Of a stretch of DNA of 64,000 nt, positions 18,870 to 27,648 are shown piece after piece. Source of the stretch: an uncultured Oscillospiraceae bacterium (GTDB lineage: Bacteria > Bacillota > Clostridia > Oscillospirales > Oscillospiraceae); contig CANRFT010000005.1 in NCBI GenBank assembly GCA_947629955.1, forward strand, positions 1 to 64,000, given 5' to 3'. The position numbers were made by a program, and so were the translations under genes. The first letter of the stretch is position 1, and each line of letters opens with the position of its first letter. The notes beneath the pieces were generated by a model. It worked only from the letters and a program-made list of their open reading frames with translations. It made no database searches and was not told where the DNA came from.

Positions 18870-19504
18870 GGCTGTTCCTCTGAGATGAAATAGCTCAGGG
18901 TCAGCAGGCTGTCGGCAAAGTGGATGTTCTCCACCTGGACGCCGGGCAGCTCGCTCTCCGGGAGCTCCACATTGGTAAAGTTCCAGATGCCCCTGACCCC
19001 GCAGGCCGCCAGCCGTTTGGCGGTGCGGGCGGCCGCGGACCCCGGCACGGTGAGGACCCCCACGTCCGCCGGGCTGGTCCGGAGAAAGCGCTCCATCTCG
19101 TCATAATGGTAAATCTGGACCCCGCCCAACTTGCTGCCCACCAGGGTCTGGTCCACCTCAAAGGCGGCCTCCAGGCGGAACCCGTACCGCGTGAAGGGGA
19201 AATTCTCCAGCAGCGCCCGGCCCAGGTTGCCCACGCCCAGAACGACCACAGTGTGATCCCGGTCCATCCCCAGGATCTCCGCGATCTCGCCCCGGAGCCG
19301 CTCCACGTTGTAGCCGTAGCCCTGCTGGCCGAACCCGCCGAAGCAGGACAGGTCCTGCCGGATCTGGGAGGCGGTCAGGCCCATGTTGCCGGCCAGGGCG
19401 CTGGAGGAGATGCGCACCACCCCCGCCTTGAACAGGTCGTCCAGGTGCCGGTAATACCGCGGCAGCCGCCGAATGACCGCCGGTGATATCTTTCCTTTCC
19501 GCAT
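18866..19504 (-). CDS. rex: Redox-sensing transcriptional repressor Rex
   Basis: ALAGNMGLTASQIRQDLSCFGGFGQQGYGYNVERLRGEI; VVLGVGNLGRALLENF Rossmann. Confidence 0.95.
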   Translation of the reverse strand: MRKGKISPAVIRRLPRYYRHLDDLFKAGVVRISSSALAGNMGLTASQIRQDLSCFGGFGQQGYGYNVERLRGEIAEILGMDRDHTVVVLGVGNLGRALLENFPFTRYGFRLEAAFEVDQTLVGSKLGGVQIYHYDEMERFLRTSPADVGVLTVPGSAAARTAKRLAACGVRGIWNFTNVELPESELPGVQVENIHFADSLLTLSYFISEEQP

Positions 19505-19650
19505 GGTCTGCCCCCCTTTCCGCGTCTGACAGGATCCGATCGTTTTTTATTTTAACGTATTTTCGCGCGAATGTCAATTTCCAATGGGCGTTTTCACACT
19601 TTTCCCAGAAACGCATAGGCTGAGGTAAACTCAGACAGGAGGAGTGTCCT

Positions 19651-20046
19651 ATGCAAGAGACAGGCTCGCTTCGCGTCCGCGTATTCACCTCAAGGGCCCA
19701 GCTTCCCATCGCGGGGGCGGCGGTCATCCTCTCCGGCCCGGTCACGGACGGCCGCCGGGAGCTGCTGGCCGTCCAGCGCACCGACTCCAGCGGCGTGGCC
19801 GGGATCATCGTCCTCAACGCCCCCGACGCGGCGCTGAGCCAGGTCCCGGGCAACGCGGCCCCCTTTGCCTCCTATACCCTGGTGGTGGAGCACCCCGGCT
19901 TTTACCTGGCGGTGTTCGACGGCGTCCAGGTGTTCTCCGGCGTGGAGACGGTGCAGGATGTGGCCCTCACCCCTCTCCCCCGGCCCGTCCAGCCGGAGGA
20001 TGACGGCGCCGACAGACCGGTGGTCGTCGTCCCGCAGACGCTGTGA
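19651..20046 (+). CDS. Small beta-sandwich-like protein (carboxypeptidase-regulatory/Ig-like fold inferred)
   Basis: Open frame with RBS aggagg; LRVRVFTSRAQLPIAGAAVIL pattern; upstream of PG-binding genes. Confidence 0.6.
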   Translation: MQETGSLRVRVFTSRAQLPIAGAAVILSGPVTDGRRELLAVQRTDSSGVAGIIVLNAPDAALSQVPGNAAPFASYTLVVEHPGFYLAVFDGVQVFSGVETVQDVALTPLPRPVQPEDDGADRPVVVVPQTL

Positions 20047-20058
20047 GGAGGGTCCGCC

Positions 20059-21237
20059 ATGCCGCTCACCGTGACCCCCTACATCCCCCAGTACATCACC
20101 GTACATACCGCCCCGGCCGGCCAGGCGGCGGAGAACGTCACCGTCTCCTTCCCCGACTATATCAAAAATGTGGCCTCCAGCGAGATCTATCCCACCTGGC
20201 GGGAGGCCGCCCTCCGGGCCAACATCCTGGCCCAGATCTCCTTCGCCCTGAACCGGGTCTATACCGAGTATTACCGCAGCCGGGGCTATGATTTCGATAT
20301 CACGGGCTCCACCGTCAACGATCAGCGGTTCATCGCCGGCCGCAGCACCTTTGAGAACGTGGACCGGCTGGTGGATGAGCTCTTCACCACCTACATCCGC
20401 CGGACAGGATTCGTGGAGCCCCTGGCGGCCAAGTTCTGCAACGGCACCACCGTCACCTGCGCGGGGCTGTCCCAGTGGGGCAGCGAGGAGCTGGCCCAGC
20501 AGGGCTACACCACCATGCAGATCCTCCGGCGGTACTACGGGAGCAACATCGAGCTGGTGTCCAACGCCCCCATCCGGGACATCCAGTACTCCTATCCCGG
20601 CGCGCCCATCCGGCGTGGGGCGACGGGCGACTACGTCACCGTGCTCCAGAACATGCTCAACCGGATCAGCCGCAGCTATCCCGCCATCCCCCGCATCCCG
20701 GAGGACGGGGTGTTCGGCGGCCAGACCGAGGAGGCGGTGCGGACGTTCCAGAGCATCTTCGACCTGGCGGTGGACGGCATCGTGGGCCAGGCCACCTGGT
20801 ATAAGCTGGTGCAGCTGTATGTGGGGGTCGCCCGGCTGGCGGAGCTGGTCAGCGAGGGCCAGACCTACACCTATATCCAGCCGCCCCAGGTGGGGGTCAC
20901 CCTCCGGGAGGGCAGCGTGGGCGTCGCCGTATCCGCCCTCCAGTACCTGCTCTCCATCATCGGCCAGTTCAACGACGCCATCCCCGTGCTGCACATCGAC
21001 GGCGTCTTCGGCCCTGGGACAAGGGCGGCGGTCATCGCGGCGCAGCAGGCCCTGGGCCTCCCCGCCGACGGGATCGTGGGCAGCCGGACATGGCTGCGGA
21101 TCTATGAGGAGTATCTGGGCATCGCCAACACGGTGCTGGCGGAGGTGTATCTGCCCACCGGCGCCCAGGCCATCCGGGACGCTGTCATTTACCGCCGGTT
21201 CCCAGGCTATGACCTGACCTACGGCAGCGCCGATTAA
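20059..21237 (+). CDS. SleC-like spore cortex protein: SpoIID-like segment plus two peptidoglycan-binding domains
   Basis: CAGLSQWGSEELAQQGYTTMQILRRYYG (SpoIID-like); PG_binding_1 repeats IPRIPEDGVFGGQTEEAVRTFQ and VLHIDGVFGPGTRAAVIAAQQALGL. Confidence 0.75.
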   Translation: MPLTVTPYIPQYITVHTAPAGQAAENVTVSFPDYIKNVASSEIYPTWREAALRANILAQISFALNRVYTEYYRSRGYDFDITGSTVNDQRFIAGRSTFENVDRLVDELFTTYIRRTGFVEPLAAKFCNGTTVTCAGLSQWGSEELAQQGYTTMQILRRYYGSNIELVSNAPIRDIQYSYPGAPIRRGATGDYVTVLQNMLNRISRSYPAIPRIPEDGVFGGQTEEAVRTFQSIFDLAVDGIVGQATWYKLVQLYVGVARLAELVSEGQTYTYIQPPQVGVTLREGSVGVAVSALQYLLSIIGQFNDAIPVLHIDGVFGPGTRAAVIAAQQALGLPADGIVGSRTWLRIYEEYLGIANTVLAEVYLPTGAQAIRDAVIYRRFPGYDLTYGSAD

Positions 21238-21792
21238 ATGGAAAGGATGATGGATATGAACAGCCAACCGCAGGGCGCCGCGGCGGAGTCCGCCGGCCGG
21301 CCGGTCCGCACCCTCCAGGAGATGCTGGACCAGCTGGCGCTCTATGACAAGACCTATCCGAGCCTGGTGCCGGACGGCATCTACGGCGAGCGCACCCTGG
21401 AGGCGGTGATGATCTTCCAGCGGGAAAACGGCCTGCCCGTCACCGGGGTGGTGAACAGCCGGACCTGGAACGCCATCGCGGCGGCCTGTGAGAAGACGGA
21501 GTTCCTCTATGGGGCTCCCCCGCCCCTTGACGTGCTGCCCAGCGGGACCTTCACCTGCTGCCAGGGTGAGCGGAGCGCGCCCATGTTCATCGTTCGGGGG
21601 ATATTCAGCGCCCTGGAACAGGTGACCACCAACTTCTCCCCCTGCGCGGGGAGCGATGTGAACGACGGCGGCACCTATGAGAACCTCCGCACCGTACAGC
21701 GTCTGTCCGGCCTGCCGGTGACCGGCACCCTGGATCGCTCCACCTGGGCCTGCCTGTGTCAGCTCTATCACGCCCTGGTGACCAGAGGATGA
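21238..21792 (+). CDS. Peptidoglycan-binding domain protein
   Basis: SLVPDGIYGERTLEAVMIFQRENGLPVTGVVNSRTW; second repeat near C-term. Confidence 0.8.
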   Translation: MERMMDMNSQPQGAAAESAGRPVRTLQEMLDQLALYDKTYPSLVPDGIYGERTLEAVMIFQRENGLPVTGVVNSRTWNAIAAACEKTEFLYGAPPPLDVLPSGTFTCCQGERSAPMFIVRGIFSALEQVTTNFSPCAGSDVNDGGTYENLRTVQRLSGLPVTGTLDRSTWACLCQLYHALVTRG

Positions 21793-21894
21793 GCGAAATC
21801 CCCTCTTGCCAGCCTCTACTCTTTTGTGTATAATATCCGCAAGTAAGTTGTAGATTGGTACACAATCTCAAAGTTAATTGCGGGTGGTGAGAGC

Positions 21895-22428
21895 GTGGCC
21901 GGATTCATCCACAACAAACTGGATATGAAGCTGCTGTGTCTGTACATCCTCACTCACGCGGCGGGGCCCATCGACTTTGCCACCCTCACCGACCTGGCCA
22001 TGTGCGACGGCGGCGTGGATTACTTCCAGTTCGCCGAGGCGGTGTCCGAGCTGCTCTCCAGCGGCCACGCATCCAGGGAGGGAGATATGTACTCCCCCAC
22101 CGACAAGGGCCGCCGGGACTCTGACGCCGGCGAGAGCAGCCTCTCCCCCGTCATTCGCGCCCGGTGCGACCGCCGCCTGGCCCCCCTGAACGAGGCGCTG
22201 CGGCGGAAGGCCCAGGTGCGGGCCTCTGTGGAGCCCGGCGGGGACGGCTGGCAGGTCGCCCTCTCCCTGGACGACGACCAGGGCCCTCTGTTCTCCCTGA
22301 CCCTGCTGGCCCCCTCTCAGGAGGAGGGGCAGCGCGTCGCGGACCACTTCCTGGCCCATCCGGACCGGGTATACAACGGGGTGCTGGGCGCCCTGCTCAC
22401 CGATGAGAAAGGAGACGATCCCTCTTGA
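21895..22428 (+). CDS. DUF4364-family protein, GTG start
   Basis: HNKLDMKLLCLYILTHAAGPIDFATLTDLAMCDGGVDYFQFAEAVSELLSSGH. Confidence 0.8.
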   Translation: MAGFIHNKLDMKLLCLYILTHAAGPIDFATLTDLAMCDGGVDYFQFAEAVSELLSSGHASREGDMYSPTDKGRRDSDAGESSLSPVIRARCDRRLAPLNEALRRKAQVRASVEPGGDGWQVALSLDDDQGPLFSLTLLAPSQEEGQRVADHFLAHPDRVYNGVLGALLTDEKGDDPS

Positions 22429-23255
22429 TACGGCTCGCCCTGCTTCGCTATGTCACCATTCTGGACTTTCCCCTGGTGGAGCTGTTCATCTACTTTGCCC
22501 TCTACTCCTTCCTGGGCTGGGTGATGGAGACCTGCTACTGCTCCATCAAGGAGCACCGCCTGGTACCAAGGGGCTTCCTCTATGGCCCCGTGTGCCCCAT
22601 TTACGGCGGCGGCGTGGTGCTGATGCTGCTGTTTTTCACTCCGCTGAAGGGCAACCTGCTCCTCTTTTACGCGGTGTCCGTGGTGGTGATGACTACCTGG
22701 GAGTATCTGGTGGCCTGGGTGCTGGAGACCACCACCCACGTGAAATACTGGGACTACTCCAACTATAATTTCAATATCCAGGGCCGGGTGTGCCTGTGGG
22801 TGGCCCTGGTGTGGGGCCTGCTGTCCTATGTGGTCATCTTCTGGATCCAGCCCCAGGTGGACCGCCTCTATGACCTGATCCCCTACCGGGTCCACTTCAC
22901 CCTTGCCGCGGTGATCCTGGTCCTGCTGATCATCGACTGCACCCTGACCATCCACCACCTGGCGCTGGTGTCCAGGCTGGTGACCAGCGTCACCACACTG
23001 GGCGAGGAGCTTCAGGTGCAGCTCTCCCTTGCCAAAGCTGAGTTGGGCGATAAGCTCAGCGCCGACGCCGAGGCGCTGCAGAGCGCCTATCAGGCCGAGG
23101 TGGCAAAGCTGGAGGAGCACAGCCGCCGGTTCCGCGAGCGCTATTCCGACCTGAAGGCCCAGAAGGGCTATGTCATCAACCATGAGCATATCGTGAAGGC
23201 GGCCCAGGCCGCCAAGGAGACCGCCGCCATGCTGAAGCGGCGCAGGAGGGGCTGA
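22425..23255 (+). CDS. Putative ABC-transporter type IV / CmpB-like membrane protein
   Basis: YSFLGWVMETCYCSIKEHRLVPRGFLYGPVCPIYGGG. Confidence 0.85.
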   Translation: MIRLALLRYVTILDFPLVELFIYFALYSFLGWVMETCYCSIKEHRLVPRGFLYGPVCPIYGGGVVLMLLFFTPLKGNLLLFYAVSVVVMTTWEYLVAWVLETTTHVKYWDYSNYNFNIQGRVCLWVALVWGLLSYVVIFWIQPQVDRLYDLIPYRVHFTLAAVILVLLIIDCTLTIHHLALVSRLVTSVTTLGEELQVQLSLAKAELGDKLSADAEALQSAYQAEVAKLEEHSRRFRERYSDLKAQKGYVINHEHIVKAAQAAKETAAMLKRRRRG

Positions 23256-23263
23256 TCCTTCCC

Positions 23264-23310
23264 CAAAAGAGGACCTCGGATCGGTACGATGCGAGGCCCT
23301 CTTTTTCTGT
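23264..23310 (+). terminator. Intrinsic terminator
   Basis: AAAAGAGGACCTCG..CGAGGCCCTCTTTTTC. Confidence 0.75.
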
Positions 23311-23444
23311 CCGCGCCCGAAAACAGCCCCCGCAACGGGCAGTTGTCAAATTGGATGGGATAGTTGGTTGCGCTGTCCGGCCCTTTTTGCTATGATAGGA
23401 CTGTCCAAAGGCGCCGGACAGATGGAATCGAGGAGGTATTTCTT

Positions 23445-24209
23445 ATGGACTTTTCCCATCGGCTCTATGAGCTTCGCCGGAAGGCCGGCCTCTCCCAGGA
23501 GGAGCTGGCCGACCTGGTGGGGGTCACCCGGCAGGCGGTCCAGAAGTGGGAGGCCGGCACCTCCCGGCCCGACATGGACAACCTCACCGCCCTGGCCGCC
23601 TATTTCAACGTGACATTGGACTACCTGGTCCTGGGCAAAGAGGGGGACGTTCCCCTCGCTCCCGTCCAGGTGATCCACAACCACTATGGCGGCGGGTACG
23701 AGTTCAGGAGCAGAGCCACCCTGTTCGGTCTGCCCCTGATCCACATCAATGTGGGCTTCGGCTTCCGCGCCGCCAGAGGGATCATCGCCATCGGCAACAT
23801 CTCCGTGGGGGTGGTGTCTATCGGCGGGGTGGCCGTGGGCGTGTTCTCGCTGGGCGGCCTGGCAATTGGCCTGCTGTTCGCCCTGGGCGGGCTCGGCGTC
23901 GGCGCTCTGGCTTTGGGCGGCTTTGCCCTGGGCGTCATCTCCATCGGCGGTTTCGCCGCCGGCTGGCTGGCCTGGGGCGGCATCGCCCTTGGAAAATACG
24001 CTGTGGGAGGCGTGGCCGTCGCGTCTGAGGTCGCCATCGGCGGCGCGGCATACGGGCCGCTGGCCATCGGCGACGAACCCTCCGGCGGTGGGCGGATATT
24101 CACCACGCCACTGTCCGCCGGAGAGCTGGAGGCGGCGGTGCATGCCGTCCGGGCCGCCGCGCCCCAATGGGTGGCGGAATTTCTGGAGCTTATCGTCCGG
24201 GTGTTTTGA
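23445..24209 (+). CDS. XRE-family regulator with glycine-centred pentapeptide-repeat C-terminal domain
   Basis: HTH MDFSHRLYELRRKAGLSQEELADLVGVTRQAVQKWE; repeats AIGNI SVGVV SIGGV AVGVF SLGGL ... Confidence 0.85.
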   Translation: MDFSHRLYELRRKAGLSQEELADLVGVTRQAVQKWEAGTSRPDMDNLTALAAYFNVTLDYLVLGKEGDVPLAPVQVIHNHYGGGYEFRSRATLFGLPLIHINVGFGFRAARGIIAIGNISVGVVSIGGVAVGVFSLGGLAIGLLFALGGLGVGALALGGFALGVISIGGFAAGWLAWGGIALGKYAVGGVAVASEVAIGGAAYGPLAIGDEPSGGGRIFTTPLSAGELEAAVHAVRAAAPQWVAEFLELIVRVF

Positions 24210-24216
24210 GCGCATG

Positions 24217-24252
24217 AAAAAGCTGCCGCTGGATTCCAGCGGCAGCTTTTCT
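24217..24252. terminator. Bidirectional intrinsic terminator
   Basis: AAAAGCTGCCGCTGG-ATT-CCAGCGGCAGCTTTT between convergent genes. Confidence 0.9.
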
Positions 24253-24267
24253 ATGTCTGGATGAGTG

Positions 24268-26358
24268 TTACTCGGCGTTCTCCTCGGCGGCGGGGACCTC
24301 GGCAGGGGCCTCCTCCACGGGAGCGGGCTCCTCGGCAGCAGGGGCGGCCTCGGGCTCGGCGGGGGCCTCCTCCACAGGGGCGGGCTCCTCAGCGGGAGCG
24401 GCCTTCTCGGCCTCGGGCTCCTCCTCAACGGGGGCGGCCTTGGGGGCGTCGTTCAGCACGGCGCGGATGGACAGGGACACCTTCTTGTTCTCGTTGTCGA
24501 TGGCGATGATCTTGGCGTCCACGGTCTCGCCCTCGGTCACGGCGTCGGCGGGCTTCTCCACCCGGTGGTCGGCCAGCTGGGAGATGTGGATCAGGCCGTC
24601 CACGCCGGGGACGATCTCGGCGAAGGCGCCGAAGGTCATCAGCTTGACGATGCGGACGGGGGCCACGTCGCCCACCTCATACTTGGAGGTGAACACGGTC
24701 CAGGGCTCCTGGCTGTGGTCCTTCATGCCCAGGGAGATCTTCCGCTTCTCCGGGTCAAAGGAGATGACATACACATCCACGGGGTCGCCCACGGAGACCA
24801 CCTCGGCGGGGTTCTTGATGCGGGACCAGGACAGCTCGGAGATGTGGACCATGCCGTCCACGCCGCCGATGTCCACGAAGGCCCCGTAAGAGGTCAGGCT
24901 CTTGACGGTGCCGTGATACCGCTTGCCGTTCTCGATGTTGTTCCAGACCTCGGCGGCGGCGGCGGCCCGGGCCTCGGCGGCCACGGCGCGGATGGAGCCC
25001 ACCACGCGGCGGCGGGCCTTGTTCACCTCGGTGATGCGCAGCTTGATCTTGTTCTTGATCATGTCGGCCAGATCGGCGCCCCGGGGCTTGCCGGACTGAG
25101 AGGCGGGGATGAACACCCGGATGCCCTTCACATTGGCCACCAGGCCGCCCTTGTTGACCTCGGTGATGGTGCCCTCGAGAGCCTCCTTGCTCTCCACGGC
25201 GTTCTCTACGGTCTCCCAGTTCTTGTGGGCCTCCAGGCGCTTTTTGGACAGGCGGATCTCGCAGTCCCGGTCGCTGTACAGGACCACCTCGGCCTCGATG
25301 GGGTCGCCCACCTTGACCACGTCCTCGGGCTTCACGTCGGGATCGTCGCTCAGCTCGGACAGAGGAATGGACGCGGTGAACTTGGTGCCGGTCAGGTCGA
25401 CCTGCACCTCGGTGGGCGTGATGGCAATCACAGTCCCGGTGACCTTATCCCCCGTATTGATAGGCTTGATCGACTCCTCCAGCATATCCGCGAAGGACTG
25501 TTCGATCTCCATGATTTCGTCGCTCATTTTGTTATAGACCTCCTTTATGATCCACTCCGGCGTGGACGCGCCGGCAGTGATTCCAAGCGTACTCACTCCC
25601 CGGAACTGTTCCCGGTCAAGGCCATCGGCACCCTCGGCCTGCACGGTCAGCGGACACCGCCGGGCACAGAGCTGGGTGAGCCTCCTGGTGTTGGAGCTCC
25701 TCCGGTCTCCAATGACGATCATACCGTCACACCGGCCGGCCAATTCCTGGGCTTCGGATTGACGCCTGGACGTAGCACCACATATTGTATCAAAAAATTC
25801 CGCGTTTGTACACACTTTTTTCGCGTTTTCAACGATTTTTTTCCAATCGCCCCAAATCGCCGTGGTTTGAGACACAAAAGTCAGCGGTTTTTCAAGCAAA
25901 TTTGGCTGTTTTTCCAATAATGCGGACAAATCGCTCCAATCAGAGACCACCAGACCGCCTTTGGTGCAGCCCAGGATGGCCGCGATCTCCGGGTGGCTGG
26001 CCTCCCCCACGACGATGGGGACCCTGCCCTTTTCCTCCGCCGCCCGGACGATCTGGTGGATGCGGGTCACGTTGGGGCAGGTGGCGTCCACGACCCGGCA
26101 CCCCCGGGCCGACAGGCGCTCATAGGTCCCGTCCGGCTCCCCGTGGGCCCGGATGAGCACGGTGGCGCCCCCCGGGGCCTCCTCCGGGCTGCCGATGGTG
26201 ACCGCTCCCATCTCCTCCAGCCGGCGGATCACCCGTTCGTTATGGGTCAGATGCCCCAGCAGATACACCGGTCCCCCCGCGGCGGCCTCCTCCGCCAGCT
26301 CCACCGCCCGGCGGACGCCGTAGCAGAAGCCGGCGCTTTTTGCCAGCAGGATGTTCAT
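24268..26358 (-). CDS. ispH-rpsA: Bifunctional IspH (HMBPP reductase) - ribosomal protein S1 fusion
   Basis: IspH Cys motifs SAGFCYGVRRAVE, VVDATCPNVTRIHQ, TICGATSRRQSEAQEL; then S1 repeats (GTVKSLTSYGAFVDIGGVDGMVHISELSW etc.). Confidence 0.95.
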   Translation of the reverse strand: MNILLAKSAGFCYGVRRAVELAEEAAAGGPVYLLGHLTHNERVIRRLEEMGAVTIGSPEEAPGGATVLIRAHGEPDGTYERLSARGCRVVDATCPNVTRIHQIVRAAEEKGRVPIVVGEASHPEIAAILGCTKGGLVVSDWSDLSALLEKQPNLLEKPLTFVSQTTAIWGDWKKIVENAKKVCTNAEFFDTICGATSRRQSEAQELAGRCDGMIVIGDRRSSNTRRLTQLCARRCPLTVQAEGADGLDREQFRGVSTLGITAGASTPEWIIKEVYNKMSDEIMEIEQSFADMLEESIKPINTGDKVTGTVIAITPTEVQVDLTGTKFTASIPLSELSDDPDVKPEDVVKVGDPIEAEVVLYSDRDCEIRLSKKRLEAHKNWETVENAVESKEALEGTITEVNKGGLVANVKGIRVFIPASQSGKPRGADLADMIKNKIKLRITEVNKARRRVVGSIRAVAAEARAAAAAEVWNNIENGKRYHGTVKSLTSYGAFVDIGGVDGMVHISELSWSRIKNPAEVVSVGDPVDVYVISFDPEKRKISLGMKDHSQEPWTVFTSKYEVGDVAPVRIVKLMTFGAFAEIVPGVDGLIHISQLADHRVEKPADAVTEGETVDAKIIAIDNENKKVSLSIRAVLNDAPKAAPVEEEPEAEKAAPAEEPAPVEEAPAEPEAAPAAEEPAPVEEAPAEVPAAEENAE

Positions 26359-26948
26359 TTGGCCTGCTCCCCAAGGGCGCGGATGCGGTCCATCAGGTCG
26401 TCCGCAATGCTCTGGAGCTCATTGGAGCTGGGCTTGCGGCCCTCAAATTTCGGGTGATAGGGCTGGCCGAATACCACCGTGGTCTTTCGGAACAGCCGTT
26501 TTTTGGGGGAGATGTATACCGGGACCAGCGGCGCGCTGGCGCGGGTGGCAAACATGGCGGCGCCGGTGTGGGCCTCAGATGTCTGCCCCTCTCTGACGCG
26601 AGTGCCCTCGGGGAAGACGAGAAGGCGTTCCCCGTTTTTCAGGATCCGCAGGGCCTCCTTCACGGCGCCGATATCGGCGGCGCCCCGCTTCACGCCGAAG
26701 ATGCCGGCCTTCTTCAAGACCCAGCCCACCACCGGCCACCGCATGATCTCCTCTTTCGCCATCACGTGGACCTGCCGTTTCCAGCCCAGGGCGCAGACCA
26801 CATAGATGGGGTCGCCGGCGGTGGTGTGGTTGCCGCAGATCACCGCGGCCCCCTCCGGGAGGTTTTCCAGCCCGACGGCCCGCCAGGGGTGGAATATCCG
26901 CATAAACAGCCAGATAAACGGATAGATGAAGGCATACATCTTATTCAT
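26355..26948 (-). CDS. plsC: 1-acyl-sn-glycerol-3-phosphate acyltransferase
   Basis: VICGNHTTAGDPI (NHxxxxD), FPEGTRVREG. Confidence 0.9.
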   Translation of the reverse strand: MNKMYAFIYPFIWLFMRIFHPWRAVGLENLPEGAAVICGNHTTAGDPIYVVCALGWKRQVHVMAKEEIMRWPVVGWVLKKAGIFGVKRGAADIGAVKEALRILKNGERLLVFPEGTRVREGQTSEAHTGAAMFATRASAPLVPVYISPKKRLFRKTTVVFGQPYHPKFEGRKPSSNELQSIADDLMDRIRALGEQAK

Positions 26949-27648
26949 TCGGGGTCCCTCCCAAGCGCTCTCGGATCATGCCCAGCAACAGCCGGAAGCT
27001 GCCCTCGAAGTCCAGTTCGGTGGTGTCCGCCAGCACGGCGTCCTCCGCCCGCCGCAGGGGGGCCGACGCCCTGCCCGTATCCCTGGCGTCCCGCTCCATG
27101 ACCTCTTTCAGGATCTGGTCCCGGTCGGCGGACTGGCCACGCTCCAGCAGCTCCTTCCAGCGGCGCTCCGCCCTGGCCTCTGGGGAGGCGGTGAGGAAGA
27201 TCTTCACATCCGCGTCGGGCAGCACCACGGTGCCGATGTCCCGGCCGTCCATGATCACGTCGAAGCTCCGGGCCAGCTCCCGCTGGGTCTCCAGCAGAAA
27301 GGCCCGCACGGCGGGGATGGCCGCCGCCTTGGACGCCCCGCCGGACACCTCGTTGCGCCGGATGGCCTCGGTCACGTCCTCCCCGTTCAGATACATATGC
27401 TGGAGGCCGTCCCCGTCGTAGTCCAGCGTCACCCGCAGGCCGGGCAGCAGGGCGGCCACTTCTTTTTCGTCAGAGGGCTCGACCCCCGCCCGCAGGGCGG
27501 CCAGCGCCACGGTCCGGTAGATGGCCCCGGTGTCCACATAGCGGTATCCCAGCTCCTTCGCCAGCCGTTTTGCCAGGGTGGACTTCCCCGCCCCGGAGGG
27601 CCCGTCGATGGCGATGCTCCTGTGCTCCTTCAAATCCATCCGCTCCAT
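26941..27648 (-). CDS. cmk: (d)CMP kinase
   Basis: IAIDGPSGAGKSTLAKRLAKELGYRYVDTGAIYR. Confidence 0.95.
   Translation of the reverse strand: MERMDLKEHRSIAIDGPSGAGKSTLAKRLAKELGYRYVDTGAIYRTVALAALRAGVEPSDEKEVAALLPGLRVTLDYDGDGLQHMYLNGEDVTEAIRRNEVSGGASKAAAIPAVRAFLLETQRELARSFDVIMDGRDIGTVVLPDADVKIFLTASPEARAERRWKELLERGQSADRDQILKEVMERDARDTGRASAPLRRAEDAVLADTTELDFEGSFRLLLGMIRERLGGTPNE

Noticed and set aside
19690-21771. 693-aa minus-strand ORF
   Set aside because: Antisense to three plausible plus-strand PG-binding genes; His/Gly/Asp-rich artefact
24265-25920. 551-aa plus-strand ORF
   Set aside because: Antisense shadow of ispH-rpsA, Gly/Leu/Asp/His-rich with no domain motif
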